64,000 bases of DNA from Pseudomonas hormoni (lineage in GTDB: Bacteria; Pseudomonadota; Gammaproteobacteria; Pseudomonadales; Pseudomonadaceae): positions 5,645,001 to 5,709,000 of the forward strand of contig NZ_CP075566.1 in the NCBI RefSeq assembly GCF_018502625.1, in the 5' to 3' direction. Under the pieces are notes generated by a model. It searched no databases. It was given only the letters and a program-made list of their open reading frames with translations, and was not told where the DNA came from. Shown here one piece after another: positions 45,283 through 59,680 of the stretch (its first letter is position 1; the number at the start of each line of letters is the position of its first letter). The translations under genes were made by a program, and so were the position numbers.

Positions 45283-46059
45283 CTATTTCTCCTGACTGAC
45301 AGCCGCGCATATCAAAGTGATGCCGCGGGCCTGAATCTGATCCCGTGCCTCAAGCGGCAGGCGATCATCGGTAATAAGGGTATGGACACTGCTCCAGGGC
45401 AGTTCCAGGTTGGGAATCTTGCGGCCGATCTTGTCGGCCTCCACCATAACGATCACTTCGCGGGCTACATCGGCCATGACCCGGCTCAGTCCCAGCAACT
45501 CATTGAAGGTGGTGGTACCGCGCACCAGGTCGATGCCATCGGCACCGATGAACAACTGGTCGAAATCGTACGAACGTAGAACCTGCTCGGCGACTTGCCC
45601 CTGAAAGGATTCGGAGTGCGGATCCCAGGTGCCGCCCGTCATCAACAACACCGGTTCGTGTTCGAGTTCGCTCAGGGCGTTGGCGACGTGCAGGGAATTG
45701 GTCATCACCACCAAGCCTGGTTGCTGACCCAGTTCGGGGATCATCGCAGCGGTGGTGCTCCCGCTGTCGATGATGATCCGTGCATGCTCGCGAATCCGCG
45801 TGACGGCAGCGCGAGCGATGGCCTGCTTATATTTGGAGACTGGCTGACCGATGTCGGCCACCAATTCCTGAGGCATGGTGACGGCACCGCCATAACGGCG
45901 CAGCAACAAGCCATTGCTTTCGAGCGCCGCCAGATCCTTGCGAATCGTAACTTCCGAGGTTTCGAAGCGCTTGGCCAACTCATCCACACTGACTTCGCCC
46001 TGCTCATTGAGCAAGGCGAGAATATTGTGGCGACGTTGAGGTGTATTGCGTTTCGACAT
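45283..46059 (-). CDS. glmR: DeoR-family regulator GlmR
   Basis: 258 residues: DeoR-type HTH ([37 protein letters not shown]) and a sugar-phosphate-sensing domain ([24 protein letters not shown]). It sits directly before glmS as PA5550 (glmR) does in PAO1, so it probably controls amino-sugar synthesis. The ATG at 46059 ([10 protein letters not shown]) is chosen over 46101 because it gives the standard family start. Confidence 0.9.
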   Translation of the reverse strand: MSKRNTPQRRHNILALLNEQGEVSVDELAKRFETSEVTIRKDLAALESNGLLLRRYGGAVTMPQELVADIGQPVSKYKQAIARAAVTRIREHARIIIDSGSTTAAMIPELGQQPGLVVMTNSLHVANALSELEHEPVLLMTGGTWDPHSESFQGQVAEQVLRSYDFDQLFIGADGIDLVRGTTTFNELLGLSRVMADVAREVIVMVEADKIGRKIPNLELPWSSVHTLITDDRLPLEARDQIQARGITLICAAVSQEK

Positions 46060-46157
46060 GACTTGGTAAGTTTCGATTCGAAAGATAACGGAAGCAATCA
46101 AAACCTATCGGCGAAACTTCGTCAAGCGGGAGGCGATAAAAAGATCTGTGGATAACC

Positions 46158-46257
46158 TGTAGGAGCGAGCTTGCTCGCGATGGTCGTTAACGATAACGCG
46201 GAAAAGCAGGCAACCCGCGGCGTTCTCAAGTTCATCGCGAGCAAGCTCGCTCCTACA
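46158..46257. repeat. REPIN: perfect 25-bp inverted repeat
   Basis: Arms at 46158-46182 and 46233-46257 are exact reverse complements beginning TGTAGGAGCGAGCTTGCTCG. Two perfect DnaA 9-mers, at 46147 and 46263, flank it. It occupies the gap between glmU and glmR, which read in the same direction. Confidence 0.92.
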
Positions 46258-46272
46258 AGGGCTGTGGATAAC

Positions 46273-47640
46273 TCAGCTCTTCTTGATCTTCTCCGGCCGC
46301 TTCCAGCCATCGATGTTCTTCTGGCGCGCACGGCCCACCGCTAACTGTGCGTTATCCACATTCTGCGTAATGGTCGATCCGGCAGCGGTAGTTGCACCGC
46401 TAGAGATATCCACAGGCGCCACCAACGAGTTGTTGGAACCGATGAACACATCTTCACCCAAGACGGTTTTCCACTTGTTGGCGCCGTCATAGTTGCAGGT
46501 GATGGTGCCCGCGCCGATGTTGGTGCGCGCACCGATTTCGGCATCGCCCAGGTAGGTCAGGTGACCGGCTTTGGCACCTTCGCCCATATGCGCATTTTTC
46601 AGCTCGACAAAGTTACCCACATGGGCGCGAGCCTCCAGCACTGTGCCGGGACGCAGACGGGCGAACGGCCCGGCATCGCTGCCTTCACCGAGAATTGCGC
46701 CTTCGATATGACTGTTGGCCTTGATCACCACGCCTTTACGCAGGGTGCTGTCCTTGATCACGCAGTTCGGGCCAATCACCACATCGTCTTCGATGACGAC
46801 TTTGCCTTCCAGGATCACGTTGATGTCGATCAGCACATCGCGGCCGACGGTGACTTCACCGCGTACGTCGAAACGCGCCGGGTCACGCAGGGTCACGCCT
46901 TGGGCCATCAAACGGCGGCCCGCGCGCAATTGATAGTGACGCTCGAGTTCGGAAAGCTGCTTGCGATCGTTGGCGCCCTGCACTTCCATCGCATCGTGAG
47001 GCTGCTCGGTCTCCACCACCAGACCATCGCTGACCGCCATGGCAATCACGTCAGTCAGGTAGTACTCGCCTTGGGCGTTGTTGTTGGAGAGACGACTCAT
47101 CCAGCCACCCAACTGCGCGAACGGCAGCGCCAGGATGCCGGTATTGCCTTCAGTGATCGCGCGCTCGGTTTCGTTGGCGTCTTTCTGCTCGACGATCGCA
47201 GTGACCTTGCCGTCGGCATCACGGACGATGCGGCCATAGCCGGTCGGGTCGTCCAGTTCGACGGTCAGCAAGCCCAATTGCTGCGGCGTTACCTGCTTGA
47301 GCAGGCGCTGAAGGGTCTCGACTTCGATCAATGGCACGTCGCCGTAGAGAATCAAAACGGTGTCGGACTCAATGAATGGCACCGCTTGAGCTACCGCATG
47401 GCCAGTACCCAGCTGTTTGTCCTGCAGGACAAAATTCAGATCATCCGCCGCCAGACGCTCACGAACAACATCGGCACCGTGGCCAATCACCACGTGGATG
47501 CGCTGTGGATCAAGTTGCCGCGCGCTGTGGATAACATGGCCAAGCATCGAATTGCCGGCAATCGGGTGCAGCACTTTCGGCAACGCCGAACGCATGCGAG
47601 TGCCCTGACCAGCAGCGAGAATAACGATTTCAAGAGACAT
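46273..47640 (-). CDS. glmU: Bifunctional GlmU (GlcN-1-P acetyltransferase / UDP-GlcNAc pyrophosphorylase)
   Basis: 455 residues: N-terminal uridylyltransferase with [20 protein letters not shown], and a C-terminal left-handed beta-helix acetyltransferase rich in hexapeptide repeats ([26 protein letters not shown] region). It makes UDP-GlcNAc for peptidoglycan and LPS. It follows the atp operon after a terminator and precedes glmR/glmS. Confidence 0.97.
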   Translation of the reverse strand: MSLEIVILAAGQGTRMRSALPKVLHPIAGNSMLGHVIHSARQLDPQRIHVVIGHGADVVRERLAADDLNFVLQDKQLGTGHAVAQAVPFIESDTVLILYGDVPLIEVETLQRLLKQVTPQQLGLLTVELDDPTGYGRIVRDADGKVTAIVEQKDANETERAITEGNTGILALPFAQLGGWMSRLSNNNAQGEYYLTDVIAMAVSDGLVVETEQPHDAMEVQGANDRKQLSELERHYQLRAGRRLMAQGVTLRDPARFDVRGEVTVGRDVLIDINVILEGKVVIEDDVVIGPNCVIKDSTLRKGVVIKANSHIEGAILGEGSDAGPFARLRPGTVLEARAHVGNFVELKNAHMGEGAKAGHLTYLGDAEIGARTNIGAGTITCNYDGANKWKTVLGEDVFIGSNNSLVAPVDISSGATTAAGSTITQNVDNAQLAVGRARQKNIDGWKRPEKIKKS

Positions 47641-47700
47641 GACTGGCTACCAATCCTGGGTGGTCAGCGGCTGCGACCAGGTTATGAAAATCGGAAAAGA

Positions 47701-47729
47701 AAAAAGGGTAGCCGAGGCTACCCTTTTTA
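47701..47729 (-). terminator. Terminator of the atp operon
   Basis: AAAAAGGGTAGCC, loop GAG, GGCTACCCTTTTT: a perfect 13-bp stem with A/T runs on both sides, 28 bp past the atpC stop. Confidence 0.95.
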
Positions 47730-47756
47730 ATCAATCGCGCAACAAGTGATGGCCTG

Positions 47757-48182
47757 TTAGTGGCCGAACTTCTTGCGGATCTGCTGGACGGTGCGCAGCT
47801 GAGCTGCAGCCTCGGCCAGACGTGCGGCGGCAGAACCGTAATCGAATTCCGCGCCCCGCTCATGCAAGGCCTTCTCGGCAGCCTTAACGGCTTCCTGAGC
47901 GGAGGCTTCGTCCAGGTCGGCAGCACGTTGCACGGTGTCGGCAAGAACCTTGACCATGTTCGGCTGAACCTCGAGGAAACCACCGGAGATGTAATACACC
48001 TCCTCTTCCCCGCCCTGCTTGACCAGGCGGATCGGGCCAGGCTTGAGATTAGTGATCAGCGGCGCGTGGCCCAGGGCGATACCAAGATCACCCAGTGCAC
48101 CGTGCGCAATCACCATCTCGACCAGGCCGGAAAAGATTTCTCCTTCCGCACTGACGATATCGCAATGGACTGTCATAGCCAT
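47757..48182 (-). CDS. atpC: ATP synthase epsilon subunit
   Basis: 141 residues, standard length, with the beta-sandwich start [17 protein letters not shown] and the C-terminal helical hairpin that inhibits rotation. Part of the F1 central stalk; last gene of the operon. Confidence 0.97.
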   Translation of the reverse strand: MAMTVHCDIVSAEGEIFSGLVEMVIAHGALGDLGIALGHAPLITNLKPGPIRLVKQGGEEEVYYISGGFLEVQPNMVKVLADTVQRAADLDEASAQEAVKAAEKALHERGAEFDYGSAAARLAEAAAQLRTVQQIRKKFGH

Positions 48183-48227
48183 CTGATTGCCTCAACCTAA
48201 ATTAGCGCCCGTTGCCGGGCGCCGGGA

Positions 48228-49634
<1,407 letters not shown>

Positions 49635-50495
49635 TTAAACCGCGGCAGCGCCGCCGACGATTTCCGAGATCTCTTGGGTGATCGCAGCCTGACGCGCCTT
49701 GTTGTAGACCAGCTGCAAATCGCTGATCAAATCACCGGCGTTGTCGGTAGCGTTCTTCATCGCGATCATCCGCGCAGCTTGCTCAGCCGCGTTGTTCTCG
49801 ACCACCGCCTGGTAGACCTGCGACTCCACGTAGCGGACCATCAAGCCGTCAAGCAGCTCTTTGGCGTCCGGTTCGTACAGATAATCCCAGTGGTGCTTGA
49901 GTTCTTGATCCGGGGTTGCCACCAGTGGAATCAACTGCTCCACGGTTGGCGTTTGCGTCATGGTGTTGATGAACTTGTTGGACACCACGGACAGGCGATC
50001 AATACGGCCGTCCAGGTAGGCATCCAGCATCACCTTGACGCTGCCGATCAGGTCATTGATCGACGGCTCTTCACCCAGGTGGCTGATAGCTGCTACGACG
50101 TTACCGCCGAAGTTGCGGAAGAAAGCCGCACCCTTGCTACCAACAACACACAGATCGATCTCGACGCCGTTTTCACGGTTTTTCGCCATGTCCTTGACCA
50201 AGGCCTTGAACAGGTTGGTGTTCAAGCCACCACACAGACCACGGTCACTGCTCACCACAACGTAACCGACGCGCTTTACTTCACGGTCGATCATGAACGG
50301 GTGGCGATATTCCGGGTTAGCGTTGGCCAAATGACCAATAACCTGGCGGATGCGCTCCGCGTAAGGACGGCTAGCAGCCATGCGCATTTGTGCCTTGCGC
50401 ATTTTACTGACCGCCACTTTTTCCATGGCGCTGGTAATCTTTTGCGTGCTTTTGATGCTCGCAATCTTACTGCGAATCTCTTTTGCGCCTGCCAT
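49635..50495 (-). CDS. atpG: ATP synthase gamma subunit
   Basis: 286 residues forming the rotating central shaft of F1. N-terminal helix [20 protein letters not shown], internal [13 protein letters not shown] and the C-terminal [12 protein letters not shown] / [12 protein letters not shown] helices are typical. Confidence 0.98.
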   Translation of the reverse strand: MAGAKEIRSKIASIKSTQKITSAMEKVAVSKMRKAQMRMAASRPYAERIRQVIGHLANANPEYRHPFMIDREVKRVGYVVVSSDRGLCGGLNTNLFKALVKDMAKNRENGVEIDLCVVGSKGAAFFRNFGGNVVAAISHLGEEPSINDLIGSVKVMLDAYLDGRIDRLSVVSNKFINTMTQTPTVEQLIPLVATPDQELKHHWDYLYEPDAKELLDGLMVRYVESQVYQAVVENNAAEQAARMIAMKNATDNAGDLISDLQLVYNKARQAAITQEISEIVGGAAAV

Positions 50496-50545
50496 GTAAC
50501 ACCTATCAGGTTAGCAAGCGGGAGCCTTGCGGCCCCCGCTGCGGC

Positions 50546-52090
50546 TTACCAGGTTTGGGTGGCCTTGAACTTCTCGATACCGGCTTTCATGCCAGCGTCG
50601 ATTTCGTCATTGAAGTCACCCTTCACGTTGATCTTCGCCATCAAATCGGCGTGATCGCGGTTGAAGAAAGCAATCAGCGCTTGTTCGAAGCTGCCGATCT
50701 TGGCGATTTCAACGTCAGTCAGGAACCCACGCTCAGCGGCATACAGCGACAGCGCCATGTCAGCGATCGACATTGGTGCGTATTGCTTCTGCTTCATCAG
50801 CTCGGTAACGCGCTGACCATGCTCAAGTTGCTTACGGGTCGCTTCGTCCAGGTCAGAAGCGAACTGGGCGAATGCCGCCAGTTCACGGTACTGAGCCAGA
50901 GCGGTACGGATACCACCGGAGAGCTTCTTGATGATCTTGGTCTGAGCGGCACCACCCACACGGGATACCGAAACACCGGCGTTCACAGCAGGACGGATCC
51001 CGGAGTTGAACATGGCCGATTCCAGGAAGATCTGACCGTCGGTGATGGAAATCACGTTGGTCGGAACGAACGCGGAAACGTCGCCAGCCTGGGTTTCGAT
51101 GATCGGCAGTGCGGTCAGGGAACCGGTTTTGCCGGTCACTGCGCCGTTGGTGAACTTCTCTACGTATTCTTCCGAAACGCGGGATGCGCGCTCCAGCAGA
51201 CGGGAGTGGAGATAGAACACGTCGCCTGGGTAAGCTTCACGGCCTGGTGGACGGCGCAGCAGCAGGGAAATCTGGCGGTAAGCCACTGCTTGCTTGGACA
51301 GATCGTCATAAACGATCAGCGCGTCTTCACCGCGGTCGCGGAAGAATTCACCCATGGTGCAACCGGAGTACGGTGCCAGGAATTGCAGTGCTGCAGATTC
51401 CGAAGCGCTCGCTGCCACGACGATGGTGTTAGCCAGTGCGCCGTTTTCTTCCAGCTTGCGAACCACGTTGGCGATGGTCGATTGTTTCTGACCGATTGCA
51501 ACGTAGACGCAGAAAATGCCGCTGTTTTTCTGGTTGATGATCGCGTCGATCGCCAGAGCGGTTTTACCGATCTGACGGTCACCGATGATCAGCTCACGCT
51601 GGCCACGGCCGACAGGGATCATGGCATCGACAGCCTTGTAGCCAGTCTGTACAGGCTGGTCTACCGACTTACGCCAGATCACGCCTGGAGCAACTTTCTC
51701 GACCGCATCGGTCTCGGTGTTGTTCAGCGGACCTTTGCCGTCAACAGGGTTACCCAGTGCGTCGACTACGCGACCCAGCAGTTCCTTACCAACCGGAACT
51801 TCGAGGATACGGCCGGTGCACTTGGCGCTCATGCCTTCAGCCAGAGACTGGTAGGAGCCCAAAACTACGGCACCTACGGAGTCTTGCTCCAGGTTGAGAG
51901 CCATACCGAAGACGCCGCCCGGAAACTCGATCATCTCGCCGTACATAACGTCGGCCAGACCGTGAATCCGCACGATACCGTCAGATACGCTGACGACAGT
52001 GCCTTCGTTACGGGCTTGGGAGGTCACATCGAGCTTGTCGATGCGGCCCTTGATAATTTCACTTATTTCGGAAGGATTGAGTTGCTGCAT
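50546..52090 (-). CDS. atpA: ATP synthase alpha subunit
   Basis: 514 residues, the nucleotide-binding non-catalytic subunit of F1: Walker [10 protein letters not shown], the [25 protein letters not shown] signature and the full C-terminal domain. A 693-codon open frame on the opposite strand is a codon-bias shadow. Confidence 0.98.
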   Translation of the reverse strand: MQQLNPSEISEIIKGRIDKLDVTSQARNEGTVVSVSDGIVRIHGLADVMYGEMIEFPGGVFGMALNLEQDSVGAVVLGSYQSLAEGMSAKCTGRILEVPVGKELLGRVVDALGNPVDGKGPLNNTETDAVEKVAPGVIWRKSVDQPVQTGYKAVDAMIPVGRGQRELIIGDRQIGKTALAIDAIINQKNSGIFCVYVAIGQKQSTIANVVRKLEENGALANTIVVAASASESAALQFLAPYSGCTMGEFFRDRGEDALIVYDDLSKQAVAYRQISLLLRRPPGREAYPGDVFYLHSRLLERASRVSEEYVEKFTNGAVTGKTGSLTALPIIETQAGDVSAFVPTNVISITDGQIFLESAMFNSGIRPAVNAGVSVSRVGGAAQTKIIKKLSGGIRTALAQYRELAAFAQFASDLDEATRKQLEHGQRVTELMKQKQYAPMSIADMALSLYAAERGFLTDVEIAKIGSFEQALIAFFNRDHADLMAKINVKGDFNDEIDAGMKAGIEKFKATQTW

Positions 52091-52111
52091 TGCTCTGCTG
52101 CCCCTTCAAAC

Positions 52112-52648
52112 TCAAGATTTCAATGCTTCGGCAAGATTCGCGAGTTTCCCGCGAACCGAGCCATCGATAACCAGGTCGCCGGCGCGGATGACAATGCCCC
52201 CAATAAGGGATTTGTCTTCCTCGACTTGCAGGCGCACTTCCCGGTTGAGTCGTGCACTGAGAACCTTGGCGAGTTTGTCTTGCTGTTCTTGGTTCAATGC
52301 AAAAGCACTGGTCACTTCAACGTCTACCGACTTCTCTTGTTCGGCCTTGTACAGGTCGAACAGAGCCGATATCTCCGGCAACAGCGGGAGACGGTCGTTT
52401 TCGGCAACGACGTTGATGAAGTTCTGTGCCTTGGCATCAAACTTGTCGCCGCACACGTCAATAAACGTGGCGGCCTTGTCTGCGCTCGTCAGTCGCGGGG
52501 CCTTGAGCACGCGCTGCATGGTGTCGTCTTGCGACACTGCTGCAGCCAGGCCGAGCATGGCTGACCAAGAGGCCAGTTGCTGGTGGGCCTGGGCGTGCTC
52601 GAAGGCTGCCTTAGCGTAAGGTCGGGCCAACGTGGTCAATTCTGCCAT
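52112..52648 (-). CDS. atpH: ATP synthase delta subunit
   Basis: 178 residues, connecting F1 to the peripheral stalk. Typical N-terminus [12 protein letters not shown] and the C-terminal segment [21 protein letters not shown]. Confidence 0.97.
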   Translation of the reverse strand: MAELTTLARPYAKAAFEHAQAHQQLASWSAMLGLAAAVSQDDTMQRVLKAPRLTSADKAATFIDVCGDKFDAKAQNFINVVAENDRLPLLPEISALFDLYKAEQEKSVDVEVTSAFALNQEQQDKLAKVLSARLNREVRLQVEEDKSLIGGIVIRAGDLVIDGSVRGKLANLAEALKS

Positions 52649-52660
52649 GATCGCCCTCGC

Positions 52661-53131
52661 TTAAATTTCAGCAGCCAGTTTGTTTACCAGCTCCGCGTGC
52701 GCGTTTTGATCGATTGTGGCACCCAGGATCTTCTCGGCGCCGCCGACGGCCAGTGCACCCAGTTGGGCACGCAGCGCGTCTTTGACACTGTTCAGTTCCT
52801 GCTCGATCTCGGCCTGAGCCTGAACCTTCACACGGTCAGCGTCGATACGGGCTTTTTCAACAGCCTCTTCAACGATCTGGTTACCGCGTTTCTTGGCTTG
52901 CTCAATGATTTCAGCTGCCTGAGCCTTAGCTTCGCGCAGTTGTTGACCCGCTTTATCTTGGGCCAACTCCAGGTCGCGAGCTGCTCGGGCGGCAGCGTCC
53001 AGTCCATCCGCGATCTTCTTCTGACGTTCGTGCAAAGCCGCGATGACCGGAGGCCACACGAACTTCATGCAAAACAGTACAAAAATGAAGAACGCAACGG
53101 ACTGGCCAATCAGGGTTGCATTAATGTTCAC
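52661..53131 (-). CDS. atpF: ATP synthase b subunit
   Basis: 156 residues: one N-terminal membrane helix ([24 protein letters not shown]) and a long charged coiled coil that forms the peripheral stalk. The start is GTG with a GAGGTG ribosome binding site. Confidence 0.97.
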   Translation of the reverse strand: MNINATLIGQSVAFFIFVLFCMKFVWPPVIAALHERQKKIADGLDAAARAARDLELAQDKAGQQLREAKAQAAEIIEQAKKRGNQIVEEAVEKARIDADRVKVQAQAEIEQELNSVKDALRAQLGALAVGGAEKILGATIDQNAHAELVNKLAAEI

Positions 53132-53187
53132 GCCAACACCTCGCTCGTTCGTTGCACATCAAACCAATCACTCGAAGGTTCGAGTGA

Positions 53188-53460
<273 letters not shown>

Positions 53461-53532
53461 TTACGTCGTATGGTTTAGGTTTTTTAGATTTTAAAGCGGT
53501 AAAACAAATCGTTTCATAGCCCTGTTCGGGCA

Positions 53533-53554
53533 CCCACCCGTTTGACCGGGTGGG
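53533..53554 (-). other. Intercistronic hairpin between atpB and atpE
   Basis: CCCACCCG and CGGGTGGG form a strong 8-bp stem within the 133-bp atpB-atpE gap, without a T-run. It may stabilise the downstream mRNA or mark a processing site, raising c-subunit output. Confidence 0.55.
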
Positions 53555-53578
53555 ACATCAGACTAGTCGAGACTGGTC

Positions 53579-54872
<1,294 letters not shown>

Positions 54873-55020
54873 CACAATTACTCCCCAATGGTCGGCTGCC
54901 AGAATTCAATAACTTGGCATAATTTGTGCCGACAAAATGCGCGCAGAGTATAGGGGCGGTTCTGCCCCTATTCAACTGTCAGGTAGTGATTTCCGACTGC
55001 ACGCTACATGAGGAAATGTT

Positions 55021-55893
55021 TCAGCGAATGTGTGCAAGCACACCCTGAAGCTCATCGAGGGAGTTGTAACCGATCACCAACTGCCCCTTCCCCTTCTTTC
55101 CGTGTCGGATCTGCACCGCAGAGCCTAGGCGCTCAGCCAGGCGCTGCTCGAGTCGGGCGATATCCGGGTCCGGTTTTACCGGTTCGGCAGGCTCCTGTTT
55201 GCCACTCAACCACTGGCGAACCAGTGCCTCAGTCTGGCGCACAGTCAGCCCCCGTGCGACAACATGTCGCGCCCCTTCAACCTGTTGATTTTCCGGCAAA
55301 CCAAGCAAAGCTCGCGCATGACCCATTTCCAGATCACCGTGGGACAGCATGGTTTTGATAACTTCCGGCAACGCGATCAAGCGTAGCAGGTTGGCCACGG
55401 TCACGCGGGACTTGCCCACCGCTTCGGCCACTTGTTGCTGAGTCAGCTGGAATTCCTGCTGCAAACGCTGCAGGGCGACCGCTTCCTCGATCGGATTGAG
55501 GTCTTCGCGCTGGATGTTCTCGATCAGCGCCATGGCGATGGCGGTTTCATCCGGCACATCGCGAACCATCGCCGGGATGGTTTCCTGGCCAGCCTGCTGG
55601 CTAGCCCGCCAGCGGCGTTCGCCGGCAATGATTTCGAAGCGTCCGCTGCCGATCGGACGAACCACGATCGGCTGCATCACGCCTTGGGCCTTGATCGACT
55701 GCGCCAGTTCTTCCAGCGCTTGCGGGTCCATGTCCCGACGCGGCTGGTACTTGCCGCGCTGGATCAGGTCCAGGGGCAAATGCTGCAGCTCACGCTGATC
55801 GGCTTGTACCGCCTGCTCTTCCAGCGAGCTGACAGTCGGACCGCTCAGCAGTGCATCCAGTCCACGTCCGAGACCTCGTTTCTTGACGGCCAT
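55021..55893 (-). CDS. parB: Chromosome partitioning protein ParB
   Basis: 290 residues: N-terminal box KKRGLGRGLDALLSG, CTPase motif region with GERRWRAS (ParB box II), a central HTH (LTQQQVAEAVGKSRVTVANLLRL) that reads parS, and a C-terminal dimerisation domain. It loads on the parS sites seen in this window and spreads to organise the origin region. It starts 9 bp after parA. Confidence 0.97.
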   Translation of the reverse strand: MAVKKRGLGRGLDALLSGPTVSSLEEQAVQADQRELQHLPLDLIQRGKYQPRRDMDPQALEELAQSIKAQGVMQPIVVRPIGSGRFEIIAGERRWRASQQAGQETIPAMVRDVPDETAIAMALIENIQREDLNPIEEAVALQRLQQEFQLTQQQVAEAVGKSRVTVANLLRLIALPEVIKTMLSHGDLEMGHARALLGLPENQQVEGARHVVARGLTVRQTEALVRQWLSGKQEPAEPVKPDPDIARLEQRLAERLGSAVQIRHGKKGKGQLVIGYNSLDELQGVLAHIR

Positions 55894-55902
55894 GGGGATT
55901 CC

Positions 55903-56700
55903 TTAAGTTGCCTGAGCAGCGGCGGTGCGTGAGTTTTTGCGTTGACGGCGAACCATCTCGCCCGCCAATGCCAGATAGGCAATGGCGCCCCGTGATGTTT
56001 TGTCGTACGCCAGCGCCGGCATGCCATAGCTTGGTGCTTCGGCCAGGCGGATGTTGCGCGGAATGACGGTGTCGTAGAGCTGCTCGCCGAAGTGTTCCTT
56101 GAGCTGAGCCGACACGTCGTTCATCAGGCTCAGGCGCGGGTCGTACATCGTGCGCAACAAGCCTTCGACTTTGAGGTTCGGGTTCAACAGTTCAGCGATG
56201 CGCTTGATGTTATCCACAAGGTCGCTCAAGCCTTCGAGCGCGAAGTACTCGCACTGCATGGGGATAATTACCCCGTCAGCCGCGACCAGAGCGTTTAGTG
56301 TCAGCATCGACAGCGACGGCGGGCAGTCGATCAAAATGTAATCGTAGTTTTCACGGATCGGCGCCAACGCGCTGCGCAAGCGGCTTTCCTTCATCTGCAT
56401 TTCCAGCAGAACCACTTCGGCCGCGGTCAGGTCACGGTTGGCCGGCAACAACTGGTAACCACCGTGCTCGGAGTAGTGCATGGCCTGGGCCAGGTCGCAC
56501 TCGCCGATCAGCAAGTCGTAAACCGAATTTTCCAGACCGTGTTTATCCACACCGCTACCCATGGTGGCGTTGCCCTGTGGATCGAGATCGATCAACAGCA
56601 CCCGTCGCTTGGTAGCGACCAAGGAAGCTGCGAGGTTGATGCAGGTGGTGGTTTTGCCCACACCACCCTTTTGGTTCGCTATCGCGAATACCTTAGCCAT
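55903..56700 (-). CDS. parA: Chromosome partitioning ATPase ParA
   Basis: 265 residues, deviant Walker A KGGVGKTT at about 11-18, DCPPSLSMLTLNAL Walker B region. It moves ParB-parS complexes during segregation. ATG at 56700 (MAKVFAIANQKGG) fits the family better than the TTG at 56718. The gene contains two perfect DnaA boxes (56210 and 56543). Confidence 0.97.
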   Translation of the reverse strand: MAKVFAIANQKGGVGKTTTCINLAASLVATKRRVLLIDLDPQGNATMGSGVDKHGLENSVYDLLIGECDLAQAMHYSEHGGYQLLPANRDLTAAEVVLLEMQMKESRLRSALAPIRENYDYILIDCPPSLSMLTLNALVAADGVIIPMQCEYFALEGLSDLVDNIKRIAELLNPNLKVEGLLRTMYDPRLSLMNDVSAQLKEHFGEQLYDTVIPRNIRLAEAPSYGMPALAYDKTSRGAIAYLALAGEMVRRQRKNSRTAAAQAT

Positions 56701-56718
56701 TCTTGCTTGTGTTCCCAA

Positions 56719-57363
56719 TCATGCCGTGCGGCGCAGTATCAGCAGATGGCGTTGGCCTTGGCAACCAGGTACGGCCAGGGCGTGTTCGCTATCGAGGTGG
56801 AAGTCTGCCGGCAATGCTACCAGCTCATCAGCCGGATGAACGCCCTTCATTGCCAGCCAGCGTGTATCGGCATCGCCCAAGTGGCGAGTCCAGTTGCTGA
56901 AGTTCTCCATGCTGCTGAACGCCCGAGAAATAATCCCGTTGAAAGGCTGTGCAGGCTGGAAGGCTTCGACGCGACTGTGGATAACTTGCAGGTTATCCAG
57001 TTTGAGTTCGAGTTTGACCTGAGTCAGGAAGCGGGTTTTCTTGCCGTTGCTGTCCAGGCAGGTCACTTGCGACTCTGGAAACAGGATGGCCAGCGGAATA
57101 CCCGGCATGCCGCCGCCGCTGCCAACGTCCAGCCAGCGTCCGTTCTCGATGAACGACATCACGCTCAAACTATCGAGCAGGTGACGCGAGACCATTTCGT
57201 TCGGGTCGCGCACAGCGGTCAGGTTGTAGGCCTTGTTCCATTTGATCAACAGGGCCAGATAGCCCAGCAACTGCGCGTGCTGGGTTTCGGTCAGTGTGAC
57301 ACCGAGCTGGCGAGCACCTGTGGATAACTCTTCGGCGTGTTGCGAGGTGACCAACGAACTCAA
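56719..57363 (-). CDS. rsmG: 16S rRNA m7G527 methyltransferase RsmG (GidB)
   Basis: 214 residues with SAM site [17 protein letters not shown]. It methylates G527 of 16S rRNA, and its loss gives low-level streptomycin resistance. Start is TTG at 57363, overlapping the mnmG stop and preceded by TTGGAG at 9 bases. Confidence 0.95.
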   Translation of the reverse strand: MSSLVTSQHAEELSTGARQLGVTLTETQHAQLLGYLALLIKWNKAYNLTAVRDPNEMVSRHLLDSLSVMSFIENGRWLDVGSGGGMPGIPLAILFPESQVTCLDSNGKKTRFLTQVKLELKLDNLQVIHSRVEAFQPAQPFNGIISRAFSSMENFSNWTRHLGDADTRWLAMKGVHPADELVALPADFHLDSEHALAVPGCQGQRHLLILRRTA

Positions 57364-59261
57364 GCGCTTTGCTCCAACTGACGGCCCGCGCCGCGTTTTT
57401 TCAAATGAATCATCAACAGCGAAATCGCTGCTGGCGTAACGCCCGGAATACGCGACGCCTGGCCCAGGGTCTCTGGACGGGTCGCACCGAGCTTGCTCTG
57501 GATCTCTTTGGAGAGACCGGAAATGTTCGTGTAATCGATATCCACAGGCAGTTTTGTGTCTTCACTGGCCCGCAAACGCGCGATTTCATCCTGTTGACGA
57601 TCGATGTAACCGGCGTATTTGGTCTTGATTTCGACCTGCTCGGCGACTTGTGGATCTTCTGCACCACCGCCGGTCACGGCGATCAGACCAGCGTAGTCGA
57701 TTTCCGGACGACTCAGCAGGTTGAGCAAGTTGTATTCGTGGGTCAGCGGCGTACCGAATTTTTCGGAAATCGCATCGCCCTGCTCGGTGCCCGGGCGAAC
57801 CCAGGTGCTTTTCAAACGTTGTTCTTCCACAGCGATGCTTTCGCGTTTGGTGCAGAAAGCCGCCCAGCGCGCATCATCGACCAGACCCAGTTCGCGACCT
57901 TTTTCGGTCAAGCGCAGATCGGCGTTGTCTTCGCGCAGGATCAGGCGGTATTCGGCGCGGGATGTGAACATCCGGTACGGTTCCTGAGTACCCAATGTAA
58001 TCAGGTCGTCGACCAAAACGCCGATGTACGCCTCGTCGCGACGCGGGCACCAGGCGTCTTTGCCCTGAGCGCGCAGTGCGGCGTTGGCCCCGGCCAGCAA
58101 ACCTTGGGCGCCGGCCTCTTCATAACCGGTGGTGCCATTGATCTGTCCAGCGAAAAACAGACCGCCGATCACTTTGGTTTCCAGGCTGTACTTCAGGTCA
58201 CGCGGGTCGAAGTAGTCGTATTCAATGGCGTAGCCCGGACGCACGATGTGCGCGTTCTCCATGCCGCGGATCGATTGCACGATCTGCAATTGCACGTCGA
58301 ACGGCAGGGATGTGGATATCCCGTTCGGGTACAGCTCGTGCGTGGTCAAACCTTCCGGCTCGATGAAGACCTGATGGCTTTCCTTGTCGGCAAAGCGGTG
58401 GATCTTGTCTTCGATCGACGGGCAGTAACGCGGGCCGATGCCTTCGATCAACCCTGCATCGGAATACATCGGCGAACGGTCGAGGTTCGCTGCGATGATC
58501 TCGTGAGTCCGTGCGTTGGTGTGGGTAATCCAGCAGCTCACCTGTTTCGGATGCTGCTCTTTGGAACCCATGAACGACATCACCGGGATTGGCGTATCGC
58601 CGGCTTGCTCGGTCATCACCGAGAAATCCACGGATCGACCGTCGATGCGCGGCGGTGTTCCTGTTTTCAAGCGGCCAACACGCAGTGGCAATTCACGCAG
58701 GCGGTGAGCTAGAGCAATCGATGGCGGATCGCCGGCGCGACCACCGGAATAATTCTGCATGCCTATGTGGATAAGTCCGCCGAGGAAGGTGCCAGTGGTC
58801 AATACCACGGAATCCGCGAGGAAACGCAGGCCCATTTGGGTGACAACACCACGCACTTGTTCCTGTTCGACGATCAGGTCATCGGCGGCTTGTTGAAATA
58901 TCCACAGGTTCGGCTGGTTTTCCAATGCTTCGCGGACAGCGGCCTTGTACAGAACCCGGTCTGCCTGAGCGCGAGTTGCACGCACGGCCGGGCCTTTGCG
59001 GCTGTTCAGAACGCGAAACTGGATACCACCTTTATCGGTTGCCATGGCCATCGCGCCGCCGAGGGCATCGATTTCTTTCACCAGATGGCTTTTGCCGATC
59101 CCGCCAATGGCCGGGTTGCAACTCATGGCACCGAGGGTTTCCACGTTATGCGTCAGCAACAGGGTTTTTGCACCCATGCGTGCTGACGCCAGTGCTGCCT
59201 CGGTACCGGCATGACCGCCGCCGATGACGATCACTTCAAAACGGGAAGGGAAATCCACCAC
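57360..59261 (-). CDS. mnmG: tRNA uridine-5-carboxymethylaminomethyl enzyme MnmG (GidA)
   Basis: 633 residues with FAD site [14 protein letters not shown], the [14 protein letters not shown] segment, and the C-terminal helical domain that meets MnmE. With MnmE it modifies U34 of tRNAs. Start is GTG; 59261 or 59258 are both possible. Its partner mnmE is the next gene upstream, across the DnaA-box-rich gap. Confidence 0.97.
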   Translation of the reverse strand: MVDFPSRFEVIVIGGGHAGTEAALASARMGAKTLLLTHNVETLGAMSCNPAIGGIGKSHLVKEIDALGGAMAMATDKGGIQFRVLNSRKGPAVRATRAQADRVLYKAAVREALENQPNLWIFQQAADDLIVEQEQVRGVVTQMGLRFLADSVVLTTGTFLGGLIHIGMQNYSGGRAGDPPSIALAHRLRELPLRVGRLKTGTPPRIDGRSVDFSVMTEQAGDTPIPVMSFMGSKEQHPKQVSCWITHTNARTHEIIAANLDRSPMYSDAGLIEGIGPRYCPSIEDKIHRFADKESHQVFIEPEGLTTHELYPNGISTSLPFDVQLQIVQSIRGMENAHIVRPGYAIEYDYFDPRDLKYSLETKVIGGLFFAGQINGTTGYEEAGAQGLLAGANAALRAQGKDAWCPRRDEAYIGVLVDDLITLGTQEPYRMFTSRAEYRLILREDNADLRLTEKGRELGLVDDARWAAFCTKRESIAVEEQRLKSTWVRPGTEQGDAISEKFGTPLTHEYNLLNLLSRPEIDYAGLIAVTGGGAEDPQVAEQVEIKTKYAGYIDRQQDEIARLRASEDTKLPVDIDYTNISGLSKEIQSKLGATRPETLGQASRIPGVTPAAISLLMIHLKKRGAGRQLEQSA

Positions 59262-59339
59262 GCACCTCGTGCCTGCTTCAGTTAGGTAATCAGGAATAGT
59301 TTGAGCTCAGGTTTTTGGACCTGGGCGGCAAGTATAGGG

Positions 59340-59680
59340 ACTTCGCCCTTCCTAAAGAACCCTTTGCACAAAATTTAACCAGCTGTGGAGAAGTCGGGGT
59401 TATAGAAATTAAAAAGAGAGAAATTTATTAAATCTTTGTTTTTATGTTTATTTCTACTGAGGTGCCTTTCTGTGGATAGATCTCTACAGGCCTTTATATT
59501 CAATATGTACAGAGATTCAAAACCCTGTGGTCATGTGCCAATGAGGCCCTTGGATAACCGGTTTAAGCCTGTGGATGAAAGGGGTGGTTATCCACAGAGG
59601 CGGTTATCTTCAGTTTTGAGGCCCTGTTATCAACTGCCCTTAGTGGCAGTTATTCACAGGGCTTAATCCACAGAAAAGCG
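59340..59680. other. DnaA-box-rich, AT-rich gap between mnmG and mnmE (second-origin-like)
   Basis: Part of the 548-bp gap between mnmG and mnmE, which contains no credible gene. It has an AT-rich block at 59400-59455 and a series of DnaA-box-like 9-mers: 59384 (TGTGGAGAA), 59471 (TGTGGATAG), 59570 (TGTGGATGA), 59588 (perfect TTATCCACA), 59604, 59650 (TTATTCACA), 59664 and, further on, 59793. A second autonomously replicating region beside gidA has been reported in pseudomonads; whether this copy fires is unknown. Confidence 0.7.

Noticed and set aside
45282-46058. A glmS ribozyme riboswitch upstream of glmS
   Set aside because: Only one base separates glmR and glmS, and such ribozymes are a Gram-positive feature.
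50483-52564. A 693-codon open frame on the plus strand opposite atpA
   Set aside because: It is antisense to atpA and part of atpH, has no ribosome binding site or recognisable domain, and arises from third-position GC bias.
57369-58712. A 447-codon plus-strand frame
   Set aside because: Antisense to mnmG; low-complexity composition typical of shadow frames.
59436-59666. 76-codon frame in the mnmG-mnmE gap
   Set aside because: It runs through DnaA boxes, lacks a ribosome binding site and has no protein-like pattern.
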